From NCBI RefSeq assembly GCF_018614135.1, contig NZ_JAGGOW010000112.1, forward strand, positions 1 to 50,266: a stretch of DNA of 50,266 nucleotides. Reading direction: 5' to 3'. The notes under the pieces were generated by a model. It was not told where the DNA came from, searched no databases, and saw only the letters and a program-made list of their open reading frames with translations. The translations under genes were made by a program, and so were the position numbers. The DNA comes from Streptomyces sp. ISL-66. Its GTDB lineage: Bacteria; Actinomycetota; Actinomycetes; Streptomycetales; Streptomycetaceae. Positions 18,001 to 24,611 of this stretch are shown here, one piece after another (positions within the stretch are counted from its first letter, which is position 1; every line of letters begins with the position of its first letter).

Positions 18001-18366
18001 TCCGACGGGGACATGATCACGGCGGCCTTCAAGCTGCTGGGGCTCGGCCCGGTCGTCGGCCAGCGCACGTGGGGCGGGGTGGTCGGCATGACCGGGCGGC
18101 ACACCCTCGGCGACGGCACGGTGATCACCGTGCCGATGAACGCGGCGTGGTTCCCCGAGTACGGCTGGTCGGTGGAGAACCAGGGCGTGGAGCCCGACCT
18201 GCCGATCCTGCGGACCCCGCTCGACTGGGCGGAGGGGCGGCACGCGCAGATGGACGACGCCGTGCACCTGGCGCTGGAGCTGCTGGAACAGGATCCGGCG
18301 GCGGTGCCGCCCGGCTACACGGACGTACCGGACCGGCGGCGGCCGCAGCTGCCGCCGCGCGGATGA
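15067..18366 (+). CDS. Tricorn-type protease (S41 family)
   Basis: 1099 aa from GTG 15067. The frame is open to 14809, but that would cover the TetR operators and TetR start, so the internal GTG is used. Tricorn degrades peptides released by the proteasome and similar machines, in large cytoplasmic assemblies. Domain order as in the archaeal enzyme: six- and seven-bladed propeller regions (about 1-660, with repeats such as FSPDG), C1 helical domain, PDZ (about 770-860) and C-terminal S41 domain. Candidate catalytic residues are His756 in TSHAY, nucleophile Ser979 in TSSDGDM, and the Glu in PEYGWSVENQG. All lie in expected places. No signal peptide. An unusual Asp/Ser/Gly stretch (DSGDSGDG, about 560) may be a flexible insert. 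Confidence 0.93.
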   Translation: MSHDAAYLRFPHLHDDLLCFATEDDLWVAPLVPAGGSAGRAWRITVDRTRVGHPRFSPDGTHIAFTTWRSLDPEIHLAPVAGGPARRLSYWGSSDTRVCGWTPPDKDGRSDILAVSSHGQPFSYFSWAYILPTDGSPGGRLPWGPVSDIAVHEEVQAGGGTGERRTLLLTGKPPHEPAAWKRYRGGATGRLWLHGERLLEDIEGHLDSPMFVDGRIAFLSDHEGIGNLYSCLPDGADLRRHTDHAEFYARHASSDGSRIVYQCAGDLWIVESLARGAVPRKLDVRLGGPRAGRRTYQISAASHVDSLSVDATGRASAVVVRGSLYWLTHRDGPARAIADTPGVRVRLPEMLGSGGQVAYVTDAEGEDAIEIAYLPRASGDREPRRLAPGELGRVLELVSDPEGERLAVASNDGRLLLIDATEESNGEASELIRSDNGPVTDLAFSPDGCWLTWSHPGIGRSLRQIKMARISGPGAHTVVDVTGGRFEDENPVFTSDGRYLAFLSWRGFDPVYDVHTGDLSFPLGCRPYLVPLSSATPSPFAFSPDGRPAAGGLDPAEGDSGDSGDGTVTVEAEGLESRVTPFPVSASKYSALYPVSGGGLVWLRWPISGALGETFANPADTSGKPTLEHFDLVKARKTELASGLDWFAVSGDGTRLVVNDDGDLRAVPSTESGDSDSTVYLDLRRILHEVDPAAEWRQAFEEAGRLIRAYFWDPNMCGIDWDGVLRQYRPLVERVASPDEFADLLREVLGELGTSHAYVSPARRNEGPPHYQRAIGLLGANLYPRDGAWVVGRILPGESSDSKARSPLAGTGIREGAVLTHVDGRPVDPVTGPYPLLSAAGGTTVELTFEPAEGQGHARRVAVVPLVDERPLRYQDWVAKRRAVAREVSGGRCGYLHIPDMGGSGWAQFNRDLRAEMSKPALIVDVRGNAGGHISELVVEKLTRSILGWDLTRGAQPVSYASNAPRGPIVALADEATSSDGDMITAAFKLLGLGPVVGQRTWGGVVGMTGRHTLGDGTVITVPMNAAWFPEYGWSVENQGVEPDLPILRTPLDWAEGRHAQMDDAVHLALELLEQDPAAVPPGYTDVPDRRRPQLPPRG

Positions 18367-18385
18367 CGCCGTAGGGCATGCGAAG

Positions 18386-18418
18386 GGGGCGCGACCCGGG
18401 AACGGCGGGTCGCGCCCC
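18386..18418. terminator. Hairpin terminator after the tricorn protease gene
   Basis: Perfect 13-bp arms GGGGCGCGACCCG / CGGGTCGCGCCCC with a 7-nt loop, 20 bp past the stop codon. It can also serve the convergent SDR gene. Confidence 0.8.
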
Positions 18419-18433
18419 TCGGCGCTTCAAGCC

Positions 18434-18513
18434 GTCAGTGCTTCAACACGTCAGTGCTTCAACACGTCAGTGCTTCAACACGTCAGTGCTTCAACACGTC
18501 AGCGCTTAAAGGC
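18434..18513. repeat. 16-bp minisatellite (four perfect copies plus one degenerate)
   Basis: The unit GTCAGTGCTTCAACAC is repeated perfectly at 18434-18449, 18450-18465, 18466-18481 and 18482-18497, then degenerately at 18498-18513. A partial copy lies just upstream (18423-18433). It lies between the convergent tricorn and SDR genes, outside any supported coding sequence. Confidence 0.9.
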
Positions 18514-18522
18514 GTCAACCGG

Positions 18523-19407
18523 TCAGCGGCTCCGCGTGCGCTCCTGCTCGTCCGCCGCGCCGCCTGCTCCCACAAGTCCCGTGGAGACGCTGGCCAGTCG
18601 GGGCTCGAACCGCTTCATCTCGCGCTGTCCGACCGTCGCAATGATCCCGGGCAGGTAGCCGCGGAACCCCTGCATGCCGCGCAGCCACCACTGCGCGTAG
18701 ACGTGCGCGGAGCGCCGCTCGATGCCCGCCACGATCCGGTCGACGGCCGGGCCCAGCGGGTACGTCTGGTTCGACGGCCACGGCAGCCGCTGGCGCAGCT
18801 CGCGCATGACCTCGTCCTGGTCGGCGCCGCGCACCATGTCGGTGTCGGTCCACGACAGGTAACCGACGCCGACCTTGACGCCCTTGTAGCCGACCTCGGC
18901 GCGCAGGCAGTGGGCGAAGGCCTCGACGCCCGACTTGGAGGCGCAGTACGCGGTCATCATGGGCGCCGGGGTGATCGCGGCGAGCGAGGCGATCTGGAGG
19001 AAGTAGCCGCGGCTCTCCATCAGTACGGGCAGGAAGGCGCGGGCGGTGACGGCCCCGCCGATGAGGTTGACCTCGATGACCCGGCGCCAGGCGTCGGGAT
19101 CGGAGTCCACGAACGGGCCGCCGGCCGCGACGCCCGCGTTGGCGACGACGATGTCCACCTTGCCGAAGCGGTGCTTGACCTCCTCGGCGACCCTCGCCAT
19201 GGCCTCGTGGTCGGTGACGTCGGCGTACCAGTGGTCGCTTTCGGTGTGCAGCCGCTCGGAGACCTCCTTGAGGGCCTCCGGCTCCAGGCCGACGAGGGCG
19301 ACCTTCGCGCCGCGCGCGGACAGTTTGCGGGCGAGCAGCTCGCCGACCCCCCGGGCGGCGCCGGTGACGACGGCGACCTGGCCTTCCAGACTCCTGCGAG
19401 CACTCAC
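18523..19407 (-). CDS. Short-chain dehydrogenase/reductase
   Basis: 294 aa from GTG 19407, which overlaps the TGA of the hydrolase gene (GTGA) and has GGAG at 8 nt. Classical SDR: NAD(P)-binding TGAARGVG (15-22), NAG at 90-92, catalytic Ser141, Tyr154 and Lys158 in YCASK. The C-terminal 60 residues form an extension ending in a basic tail. It should oxidise or reduce an alcohol/ketone pair. Third gene of an operon with the Baeyer-Villiger-type monooxygenase and the hydrolase, where it could supply the ketone. Confidence 0.93.
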   Translation of the reverse strand: MSARRSLEGQVAVVTGAARGVGELLARKLSARGAKVALVGLEPEALKEVSERLHTESDHWYADVTDHEAMARVAEEVKHRFGKVDIVVANAGVAAGGPFVDSDPDAWRRVIEVNLIGGAVTARAFLPVLMESRGYFLQIASLAAITPAPMMTAYCASKSGVEAFAHCLRAEVGYKGVKVGVGYLSWTDTDMVRGADQDEVMRELRQRLPWPSNQTYPLGPAVDRIVAGIERRSAHVYAQWWLRGMQGFRGYLPGIIATVGQREMKRFEPRLASVSTGLVGAGGAADEQERTRSR

Positions 19408-20348
19408 GGCGTCTTCTCCTTCGTGGCGTTGGGATTCTGGGCGACGTGGAGCGCGACGAGTTCGCGCATCGTGTGGGTGACGGCTTCCGGAGCCTCGACG
19501 GGGGTCATGTGCCCCATGCCGGTCAGCTCGGTGAGGCCCACGCAGTGGGGCAGCGCGGCCGCCAGCCCCCGGGCGTGCCCGATCGGGGTCAGCCGGTCGC
19601 TGGTGCCCCCGATGACGGCGGTGGGCACGGTGAGCGCGGTCAGCTGCGCGTCCAGGTCCAGTCCGGCCAGCACTCCGGACCAGGCGCGGCGCACCCCGGC
19701 GGGGCAGGCGTGGACGATCCGGGCGCAGGCCTCGACCTTCTCGGGCGCCGAGCCGGGGCCCATCGTGGCGTACTTCAGCACCGCCTTGGCGACGGGGGTG
19801 ACGGGGCCGAGCGGGGCCCGGGCGCCGAGCACGGCCGCGGTGATACGGGTCCTCGCGCGGCCGGGACGCCACGGCAGGACCAGCGCTTCCGCGACCAACC
19901 GGCCGCTGCCGGTGCTGCACAGCAGCGCGGCGGCGGCGTGCTCGGCGAACTCCGGCCGGGCGGCGGCGGCCATGACCGTCATCCCGCCCATGGAGTGGCC
20001 GGCGACGAGCGCCTTCTCGCCGGGGGCGAGGGTGGCCTTCAGGACGGCGACCAGGTCGTCGGCCAGCGCGGTGGTGCTGTAGCCGGCGGCGTCGGCGGCG
20101 GCCGGGCTGCGGCCGTGGCCGCGCTGGTCGTAGGCGATGACCCGGTGGTCGGCGGCCAGGTCCCGTATCTGCGCCGCCCAGAAGGCGGTGGAACAGGTCC
20201 AGCCGTGCGCGAGCACGACGGCCGGAGCCCCGTCCTCGCCGTGCACCTCGACGTGCAGGCGCGAGCCGTCGGCGGAGGTGGCGACCAGCTCGTGGCGGGC
20301 GGACGGCGGGGCGTAGGGCCCGGCCGTGACGTGCGTCAGGCGGCTCAC
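19404..20348 (-). CDS. Alpha/beta hydrolase
   Basis: 314 aa from GTG 20348, overlapping the monooxygenase stop by 4 bp. Oxyanion-hole motif HGW (48-50), nucleophile elbow GHSMGG with Ser119, a DQRGHGRS loop, and a catalytic His in GMGHMTPVEAPE near residue 290. No signal peptide, so cytoplasmic. Its tight translational coupling with a Baeyer-Villiger-type enzyme makes ester or lactone cleavage the most economical proposal; epoxide or haloacid hydrolysis is not excluded. Confidence 0.92.
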   Translation of the reverse strand: MSRLTHVTAGPYAPPSARHELVATSADGSRLHVEVHGEDGAPAVVLAHGWTCSTAFWAAQIRDLAADHRVIAYDQRGHGRSPAAADAAGYSTTALADDLVAVLKATLAPGEKALVAGHSMGGMTVMAAAARPEFAEHAAAALLCSTGSGRLVAEALVLPWRPGRARTRITAAVLGARAPLGPVTPVAKAVLKYATMGPGSAPEKVEACARIVHACPAGVRRAWSGVLAGLDLDAQLTALTVPTAVIGGTSDRLTPIGHARGLAAALPHCVGLTELTGMGHMTPVEAPEAVTHTMRELVALHVAQNPNATKEKTP

Positions 20349-21982
20349 GCGGCGCCCTCCGCGGCGGTGGCGGACCGTTCGGCGGCGGCCGGCTTGTCCT
20401 TCGCCGGGGCCTTGGCCGTCGCCTTGGCCAGGTCCTTCGCCGGGGCCTTCGCGACCGCCGGGGCGGAGGCCGGGGCCGGGGCGGAGACCCGCTCGCGCTC
20501 CCGATGGCGGACGACCTCGTACTCACCCAGGTCCACGCCGCGCGTCTCCTTGCGGAACTCCCCGGTGGTCCCCGGCCAGACGGTGGTGTTGCGTCCCTGC
20601 GCGTCCAGGTACCAGCTGGTGCAGCCGCCGGTGTTCCACACCGTCCGCTCCATCCGCGCCTGGACGTGCCGGTTCCAGGTGTTGACCGCCGAGGGCCTGG
20701 CCGCGAGCGCGACCCGGCCGCCCAGCACGTTCAGCTGCCGCAGGTAGTCCGCCATGTAGTTCAGCTGCGACTCGATCATCAGGATCATCGAGCTGTTCCC
20801 GAGCCCGGTGTTCGGCCCGATGATCGTCATCCAGTTGGGGAAGCCCGCCGCGGTGGCTCCGCGCAGCGACTGCATCCCGTCCTTCCAGACCTCCGCGAGG
20901 GTCTTGCCCTCCGCGCCGACGACCCGGTCGGCGATCGGCATGTCGGTGACGTGGAAGCCGGTGCCGAAGACGATCGCGTCGGCCTCGGTCTCGGTCCCGT
21001 CGGCGGCGACCAGGACCGAGCCGCGGATCTCCTTCAGCCCGGAGGCGACGAGGTCCACGTTCGGCCGGGTGAGCGCGGGGTAGTACTCGCTCGACAGCAG
21101 GATGCGCTTGCAGCCGATGCGGTACGAGGGCGTCAGCTTGGCCCGCAGCGCCGGGTCCTTGATGGAGCGCGCCATGTTGGCCTTGGCGAGGGATTCGACC
21201 AGCCCGAGCTGGTTCGGCCGCTTGGTGAAGGCGCTGACCTGGAGCTCGCGGATCCCCCAGAGCAGCCCGCGGCGCGCAGCCCGGGTGAAGGGAAGTTGGC
21301 GGTGGAGCCAGCGCTCCACGGAGGTGATGGCGCGGTCGGTGCGCGGCATCACCCACGGCGGGGTGCGCTGGAAGAGGGTGAGCCGCTCCACGTCGGGCGC
21401 GATGGCCGGGACGATCTGGATGGCGGAGGCGCCCGTACCGATCATGGCGACGCGCTTGCCGCGCAGGTCGTAGTCGTGGTCCCAGCGGGCGGAGTGGAAG
21501 ACCTTGCCGGGGAAGCCGGCGAGCCCGGGGATCTCCGGCATCTTCGGATCGGACAGCGGGCCGGTGGCGGAGACGACCACGTCGGCGGTGAACTCGCCGC
21601 CCGAGGTCTCGATGTCCCAGCGCAGCTCGTCCGCGTCCCAGCGCATCATCCGGACCTCGTGGTTCAGCCGGATGTGGCGGCGCAGCCCGAAGGTGTCGGC
21701 CACGTGCTCCAGGTACTCCCGGATGGCGGGCTGCCCGGAGAAGGTCCGCGGCCAGTCCGGGTGAGGAGCGAAGGAGAAGGAGTAGAGGTGCGAGGGCACG
21801 TCGCAGGCGCACCCGGGGTAGTTGTTGTCGCGCCAGGTCCCGCCGACCGCGTCGGCCCGCTCCAGTACGACGAAGTCGGTGATCCCCTCCCGCCGCAGCC
21901 GCACGGCGGCGCCCAGTCCGCCGAATCCGGACCCGATCACCGCCACTCGTACGTGCTCGCGCCCGTCCATGCCACCACCCAT
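20345..21982 (-). CDS. Flavin-containing (Baeyer-Villiger-type) monooxygenase
   Basis: 545 aa. The ATG at 21982 is chosen because GGAGG lies 8 nt upstream; the frame also offers an ATG at 22027, inside an inverted repeat. FAD site GSGFGG (17-22), NADPH site GTGASA (182-187), and between them the Baeyer-Villiger fingerprint FPGKVFHSARW (Phe157, Gly159, His163, Trp167). It should insert oxygen next to a ketone to give an ester or lactone. After about residue 495 comes a low-complexity tail of Ala, Lys and Pro with AKAPAK units, unlike the folded part and not normal for this family. First gene of the operon with hydrolase and SDR. Confidence 0.92.
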   Translation of the reverse strand: MGGGMDGREHVRVAVIGSGFGGLGAAVRLRREGITDFVVLERADAVGGTWRDNNYPGCACDVPSHLYSFSFAPHPDWPRTFSGQPAIREYLEHVADTFGLRRHIRLNHEVRMMRWDADELRWDIETSGGEFTADVVVSATGPLSDPKMPEIPGLAGFPGKVFHSARWDHDYDLRGKRVAMIGTGASAIQIVPAIAPDVERLTLFQRTPPWVMPRTDRAITSVERWLHRQLPFTRAARRGLLWGIRELQVSAFTKRPNQLGLVESLAKANMARSIKDPALRAKLTPSYRIGCKRILLSSEYYPALTRPNVDLVASGLKEIRGSVLVAADGTETEADAIVFGTGFHVTDMPIADRVVGAEGKTLAEVWKDGMQSLRGATAAGFPNWMTIIGPNTGLGNSSMILMIESQLNYMADYLRQLNVLGGRVALAARPSAVNTWNRHVQARMERTVWNTGGCTSWYLDAQGRNTTVWPGTTGEFRKETRGVDLGEYEVVRHRERERVSAPAPASAPAVAKAPAKDLAKATAKAPAKDKPAAAERSATAAEGAA

Positions 21983-22008
21983 GCCCGCCGCCTCCGAATG
22001 TCCCACGC

Positions 22009-22026
22009 TGCCAGCAATCACTGGCA
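22009..22026. promoter_or_regulatory. Operator-like inverted repeat between monooxygenase operon and merR
   Basis: TGCCAG (22009-22014) and CTGGCA (22021-22026) flank a 6-nt spacer. The site is 27 bp upstream of the monooxygenase start and 85 bp upstream of the MerR-type gene, a natural position for the regulator to act on the operon. Confidence 0.5.
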
Positions 22027-22110
22027 CAATCGGGAGAGTAGAGCAGCCCCGTACTCGTGGGTAGGGGTCGCGCCGGGAAAGTTACCGTGGGTACGGCCTA
22101 GGCTGCGCCC

Positions 22111-22857
22111 GTGCCGGACAATGCGACGCAGGACCCAGCGGACACAGCGCAGAACACAGCGCGGGACGCAGCGCGAACGACGGAGGCAAGGACCACAGTG
22201 CGCGAATACCGCACGGAGGAGCTGGCCGAGGCCGCCGGCATACCCGTACGCACCCTGCGCTTCTACCGGGAGCGCAAGCTCCTGCCGCCGCCCCGCCGCG
22301 AGGGCCGCATCGCCTGGTACGACGACCACCACTTGGCCCGGCTGCGCACCATCGCCGCCCTGCTGGAGCGCGGCCACACCCTCGGCGGCATAGCGGAGCT
22401 GACCGTCGCCTTCGAGAACGGCCGCGACGTCGGCCAGCTCGGCGAGCTGCTCGGCATCGGCTGGTCCGAGGAGACCCCGGTCCGCCTGACGCCCGAGGCC
22501 CTCGCCGACTACTTCGAGGGCGAGGTGACCCCGGAGAACCTGGCGGCCTCGCTCGACCTCGGCTACCTCGCCACCGACGGGGAGGAGATCGTCCACGTCA
22601 GCCGCCGGCTGCTGGACGTCTCCTCGGCGCTGGTCCGCGAGGGCGTGCCGCTGTCCGCCGTACTGGAGGCGGGCCGCCGGGTGCGCGAGCACGCGGACGC
22701 GATGGCGGCCCTGTTCGCCGAGCTCATCTCCACGCACATCTCCCAGGAGGCGGTCCCGCGCCTGCGGCCGCTGGCGAAGAGCGTGGTCGAGGCCGAGCTC
22801 ACGATGGCGATGGACCGGCTGCGCCCGCCGGTGTCCGCTCAGACCCCGAGCTCGTAG
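22111..22857 (+). CDS. MerR family transcriptional regulator
   Basis: Up to 248 aa. The MerR winged helix is clear: YRTEELAEAAGIPVRTLRFY, RREGRIAWYDDHHLARL, ALLERGHTLGGIAEL. The C-terminal half is an unfamiliar helical effector domain with no Cys cluster, so metal sensing is unlikely. GTG 22111 has no ribosome site and would need leaderless initiation. GTG 22198 (219 aa) is preceded by GGAGG and AAGGA and starts right before the HTH, so it may be the real start. Divergent from the monooxygenase operon, which it probably controls. The 3' end overlaps the convergent exonuclease gene by 19 bp. Confidence 0.88.
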   Translation: MPDNATQDPADTAQNTARDAARTTEARTTVREYRTEELAEAAGIPVRTLRFYRERKLLPPPRREGRIAWYDDHHLARLRTIAALLERGHTLGGIAELTVAFENGRDVGQLGELLGIGWSEETPVRLTPEALADYFEGEVTPENLAASLDLGYLATDGEEIVHVSRRLLDVSSALVREGVPLSAVLEAGRRVREHADAMAALFAELISTHISQEAVPRLRPLAKSVVEAELTMAMDRLRPPVSAQTPSS

Positions 22858-23642
22858 ACGACGGTCACGGGCGCGTGGTCGGACCACCGCTCGGGGTGCG
22901 TCTGCGCCCGCTCCACGAACGCCTTGACGGCCCTGGCCGCCAGCCCCGGGGTCGCCACCTGGAGGTCGATGCGCCAGCCGGCGTCGTTGTCGAAGGCGCG
23001 CCCGCGGTAGGACCACCAGGAGTACGGACCCTCGGTGTCGGGGTGCAGGGCGCGCACGACGTCCACGTACCCGGCGCCGTCGTAGACCTCGCCGAGCCAC
23101 TCGCGCTCCTCGGGCAGGAAGCCGGCGTTCTTCCGGTTCGTCTTCCAGTTCTTCAGGTCGGCTTCCCGGTGGCAGATGTTCCAGTCGCCGCAGACGACGA
23201 CCTCGCGTCCGTCCGCGGCGGCCCGCGCCCTGAGCTCCTTCAGGTAGGCGAGGAACTCGCCCATGAACCGGTACTTCTCGTCCTGCTTCTCGGTCCCGGC
23301 CTCCCCGGAGGGCAGGTAGAGGCTGGCCACCGTCACACCGGGCAGGTCGATCTCCAGGTACCGGCCGGAGGCGTCGAACTCCGAACTCCCGAAGCCGACC
23401 CGCACCCGCTCGGGCTCCCGGCGCGTGTACAGCGCGACCCCGGCGCGACCCTTGACGGCGGCCGGAGCGAAGACGGTGTGCCACCCCTCGGGCGCACGCA
23501 CCTCCTCGGGAATCTGTCCCTCCTCGGCCCGTACTTCCTGCAGGCAGACGACGTCGGCGTCCGACCCGGCGAGCCAAGGGGAGAACCCCTTCTTGGCCGC
23601 GGCGCGGATCCCATTCACATTCACGGAGGTCACGGTGAGCAT
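22839..23642 (-). CDS. xth: Exodeoxyribonuclease III (AP endonuclease family)
   Basis: 267 aa, full-length ExoIII-like nuclease for base-excision repair. Visible active-site segments: SVNVNGIRAA (metal Asn), CLQEVRAEE (metal Glu), GDWNICH (Asp and Asn), and WSDHAPV (catalytic Asp-His) at the C-terminus. Single-copy housekeeping enzyme, cytoplasmic. It is divergent from the acetyltransferase gene with 38 bp between starts, too little for two fully separate promoters. Confidence 0.95.
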   Translation of the reverse strand: MLTVTSVNVNGIRAAAKKGFSPWLAGSDADVVCLQEVRAEEGQIPEEVRAPEGWHTVFAPAAVKGRAGVALYTRREPERVRVGFGSSEFDASGRYLEIDLPGVTVASLYLPSGEAGTEKQDEKYRFMGEFLAYLKELRARAAADGREVVVCGDWNICHREADLKNWKTNRKNAGFLPEEREWLGEVYDGAGYVDVVRALHPDTEGPYSWWSYRGRAFDNDAGWRIDLQVATPGLAARAVKAFVERAQTHPERWSDHAPVTVVYELGV

Positions 23643-23680
23643 CCCCGCACGATAGCCGGAGCGTTCCGTAGGCTGTTCGG

Positions 23681-24178
23681 ATGTCTCAGGAGATCCAGCT
23701 CCGCGTCGTGTCGTACGACCACCCGGACGCGGTCAAGCTCAATGACCAGGTGCAGATCGAATACCAGGAGCGCTACGACGGCGAGGGCGATGTCACATTC
23801 CTCGACCCGGCGATGTTCGCCCCGCCCCGGGGCCTCTACCTCCTCGCCTACGACGCTTCGGGCGCGCCGATAGCCAGCGGCGGGTGGCGCGGCCAGGAGG
23901 CGAACGACGAGGGCTACTCGGACGGCGACGCCGAGCTCAAGCGCATGTACGTGGTCCCGGAGGCCCGCGGCCTCGGCCTGGCCCGCCGCATCCTCTCCGC
24001 GCTCGAAGCGGATGCCCGCGCGGCCGGCCGCCGGCGCATGGCCCTGGAGACGGGCGACCAGCAGCCCGAGGCCATCGCCCTCTACCTCTCCTCGGGCTAC
24101 GCCCCGTCCCCCAAGTTCGGCCACTACCGCTTCCACGACACCAGTCGCTGCATGACGAAGCTGCTGAACCCGGCGTAA
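23681..24178 (+). CDS. GNAT family N-acetyltransferase
   Basis: 165 aa, one GNAT domain. The acetyl-CoA pyrophosphate loop is EARGLGLARRIL, preceded by the usual strand ELKRMYVVP. The C-terminal strand and helix GYAPSPKFGHYRF fit the family. ATG 23681. The substrate is not deducible. A GC palindrome 84 bp downstream may end its transcript. Confidence 0.9.
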   Translation: MSQEIQLRVVSYDHPDAVKLNDQVQIEYQERYDGEGDVTFLDPAMFAPPRGLYLLAYDASGAPIASGGWRGQEANDEGYSDGDAELKRMYVVPEARGLGLARRILSALEADARAAGRRRMALETGDQQPEAIALYLSSGYAPSPKFGHYRFHDTSRCMTKLLNPA

Positions 24179-24261
24179 GCCCCGGCCCTCACCAAACCGC
24201 CCTGAATCCACCTGCATCAACCCGCTCCGCCCGGCCCGGGCCGCCCCACCCGGGCCACCGG

Positions 24262-24281
24262 CCCGCCCGGGCCCGGGCGGG
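24262..24281. terminator. 20-bp GC palindrome after the acetyltransferase gene
   Basis: CCCGCCCGGG directly followed by CCCGGGCGGG, a perfect palindrome without a spacer. As RNA it can fold with a small loop. Weak as a terminator because no T-run follows. Confidence 0.4.
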
Positions 24282-24502
24282 GGAGGCCGCACACGGCCCC
24301 GAACTCCCGCCGCTGCCCGGCAAGTCCGTCCCGCGGCGGCGACTTCTAGCGTCGGGCGGCGGCTTCTGAGCCTCCGACACGGGCGCGTTCCCGGTGAGAT
24401 AGGGCACACCGCGCGCGCCGACCACGCGTCAAACCACTTCTGATCAGCGGGGAAAGGCCCCGGCCATGTCCACAACCCGGGATACCTACCCCACCCCGAA
24501 CG

Positions 24503-24525
24503 GTTCAGACCGCTAACATCTGAAC
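24503..24525. promoter_or_regulatory. Inverted repeat upstream of the GH26 gene
   Basis: GTTCAGA and TCTGAAC separated by 9 nt, 86 bp upstream of the GTG. The right arm is part of ACATCTGAAC (24516-24525), which recurs at 26025-26034, 96 bp upstream of the next gene. A possible regulator site for both units. Confidence 0.45.
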
Positions 24526-24552
24526 GCGTACAACCTTTCGCATCACTCGCGA

Positions 24553-24587
24553 GTCTGTGTGATTACTGGCAGTGCGTTCACACAGAC
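24553..24587. promoter_or_regulatory. 10-bp-arm inverted repeat in the GH26 leader
   Basis: GTCTGTGTGA (24553-24562) and TCACACAGAC (24578-24587), perfect, spacer 15 nt, ending 10 bp before the ribosome site. Either a large operator or an RNA stem-loop that can affect translation. Confidence 0.5.
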
Positions 24588-24611
24588 ATCAGTTGGCAAG
24601 GAGGGCGTGAG

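Larger units (their letters stand above)
24179..24611. other. 433-bp intergenic region ahead of the polysaccharide locus
   Basis: No supported gene. It holds a GC palindrome (24262-24281), a 23-bp inverted repeat (24503-24525) and a long inverted repeat (24553-24587) just before the AAGGAGGG ribosome site of the GH26 gene. Base composition falls toward the right half (24440-24600), as expected for a promoter region. Confidence 0.6.

Noticed and set aside
18434..18513. CRISPR array
   Set aside because: The 16-bp units are directly adjacent with no unique spacers; it is a minisatellite.
24189..24425. 78-codon minus-strand frame after the acetyltransferase
   Set aside because: Pro/Arg/Gly-rich, no ribosome site, spans a palindrome; more likely non-coding.
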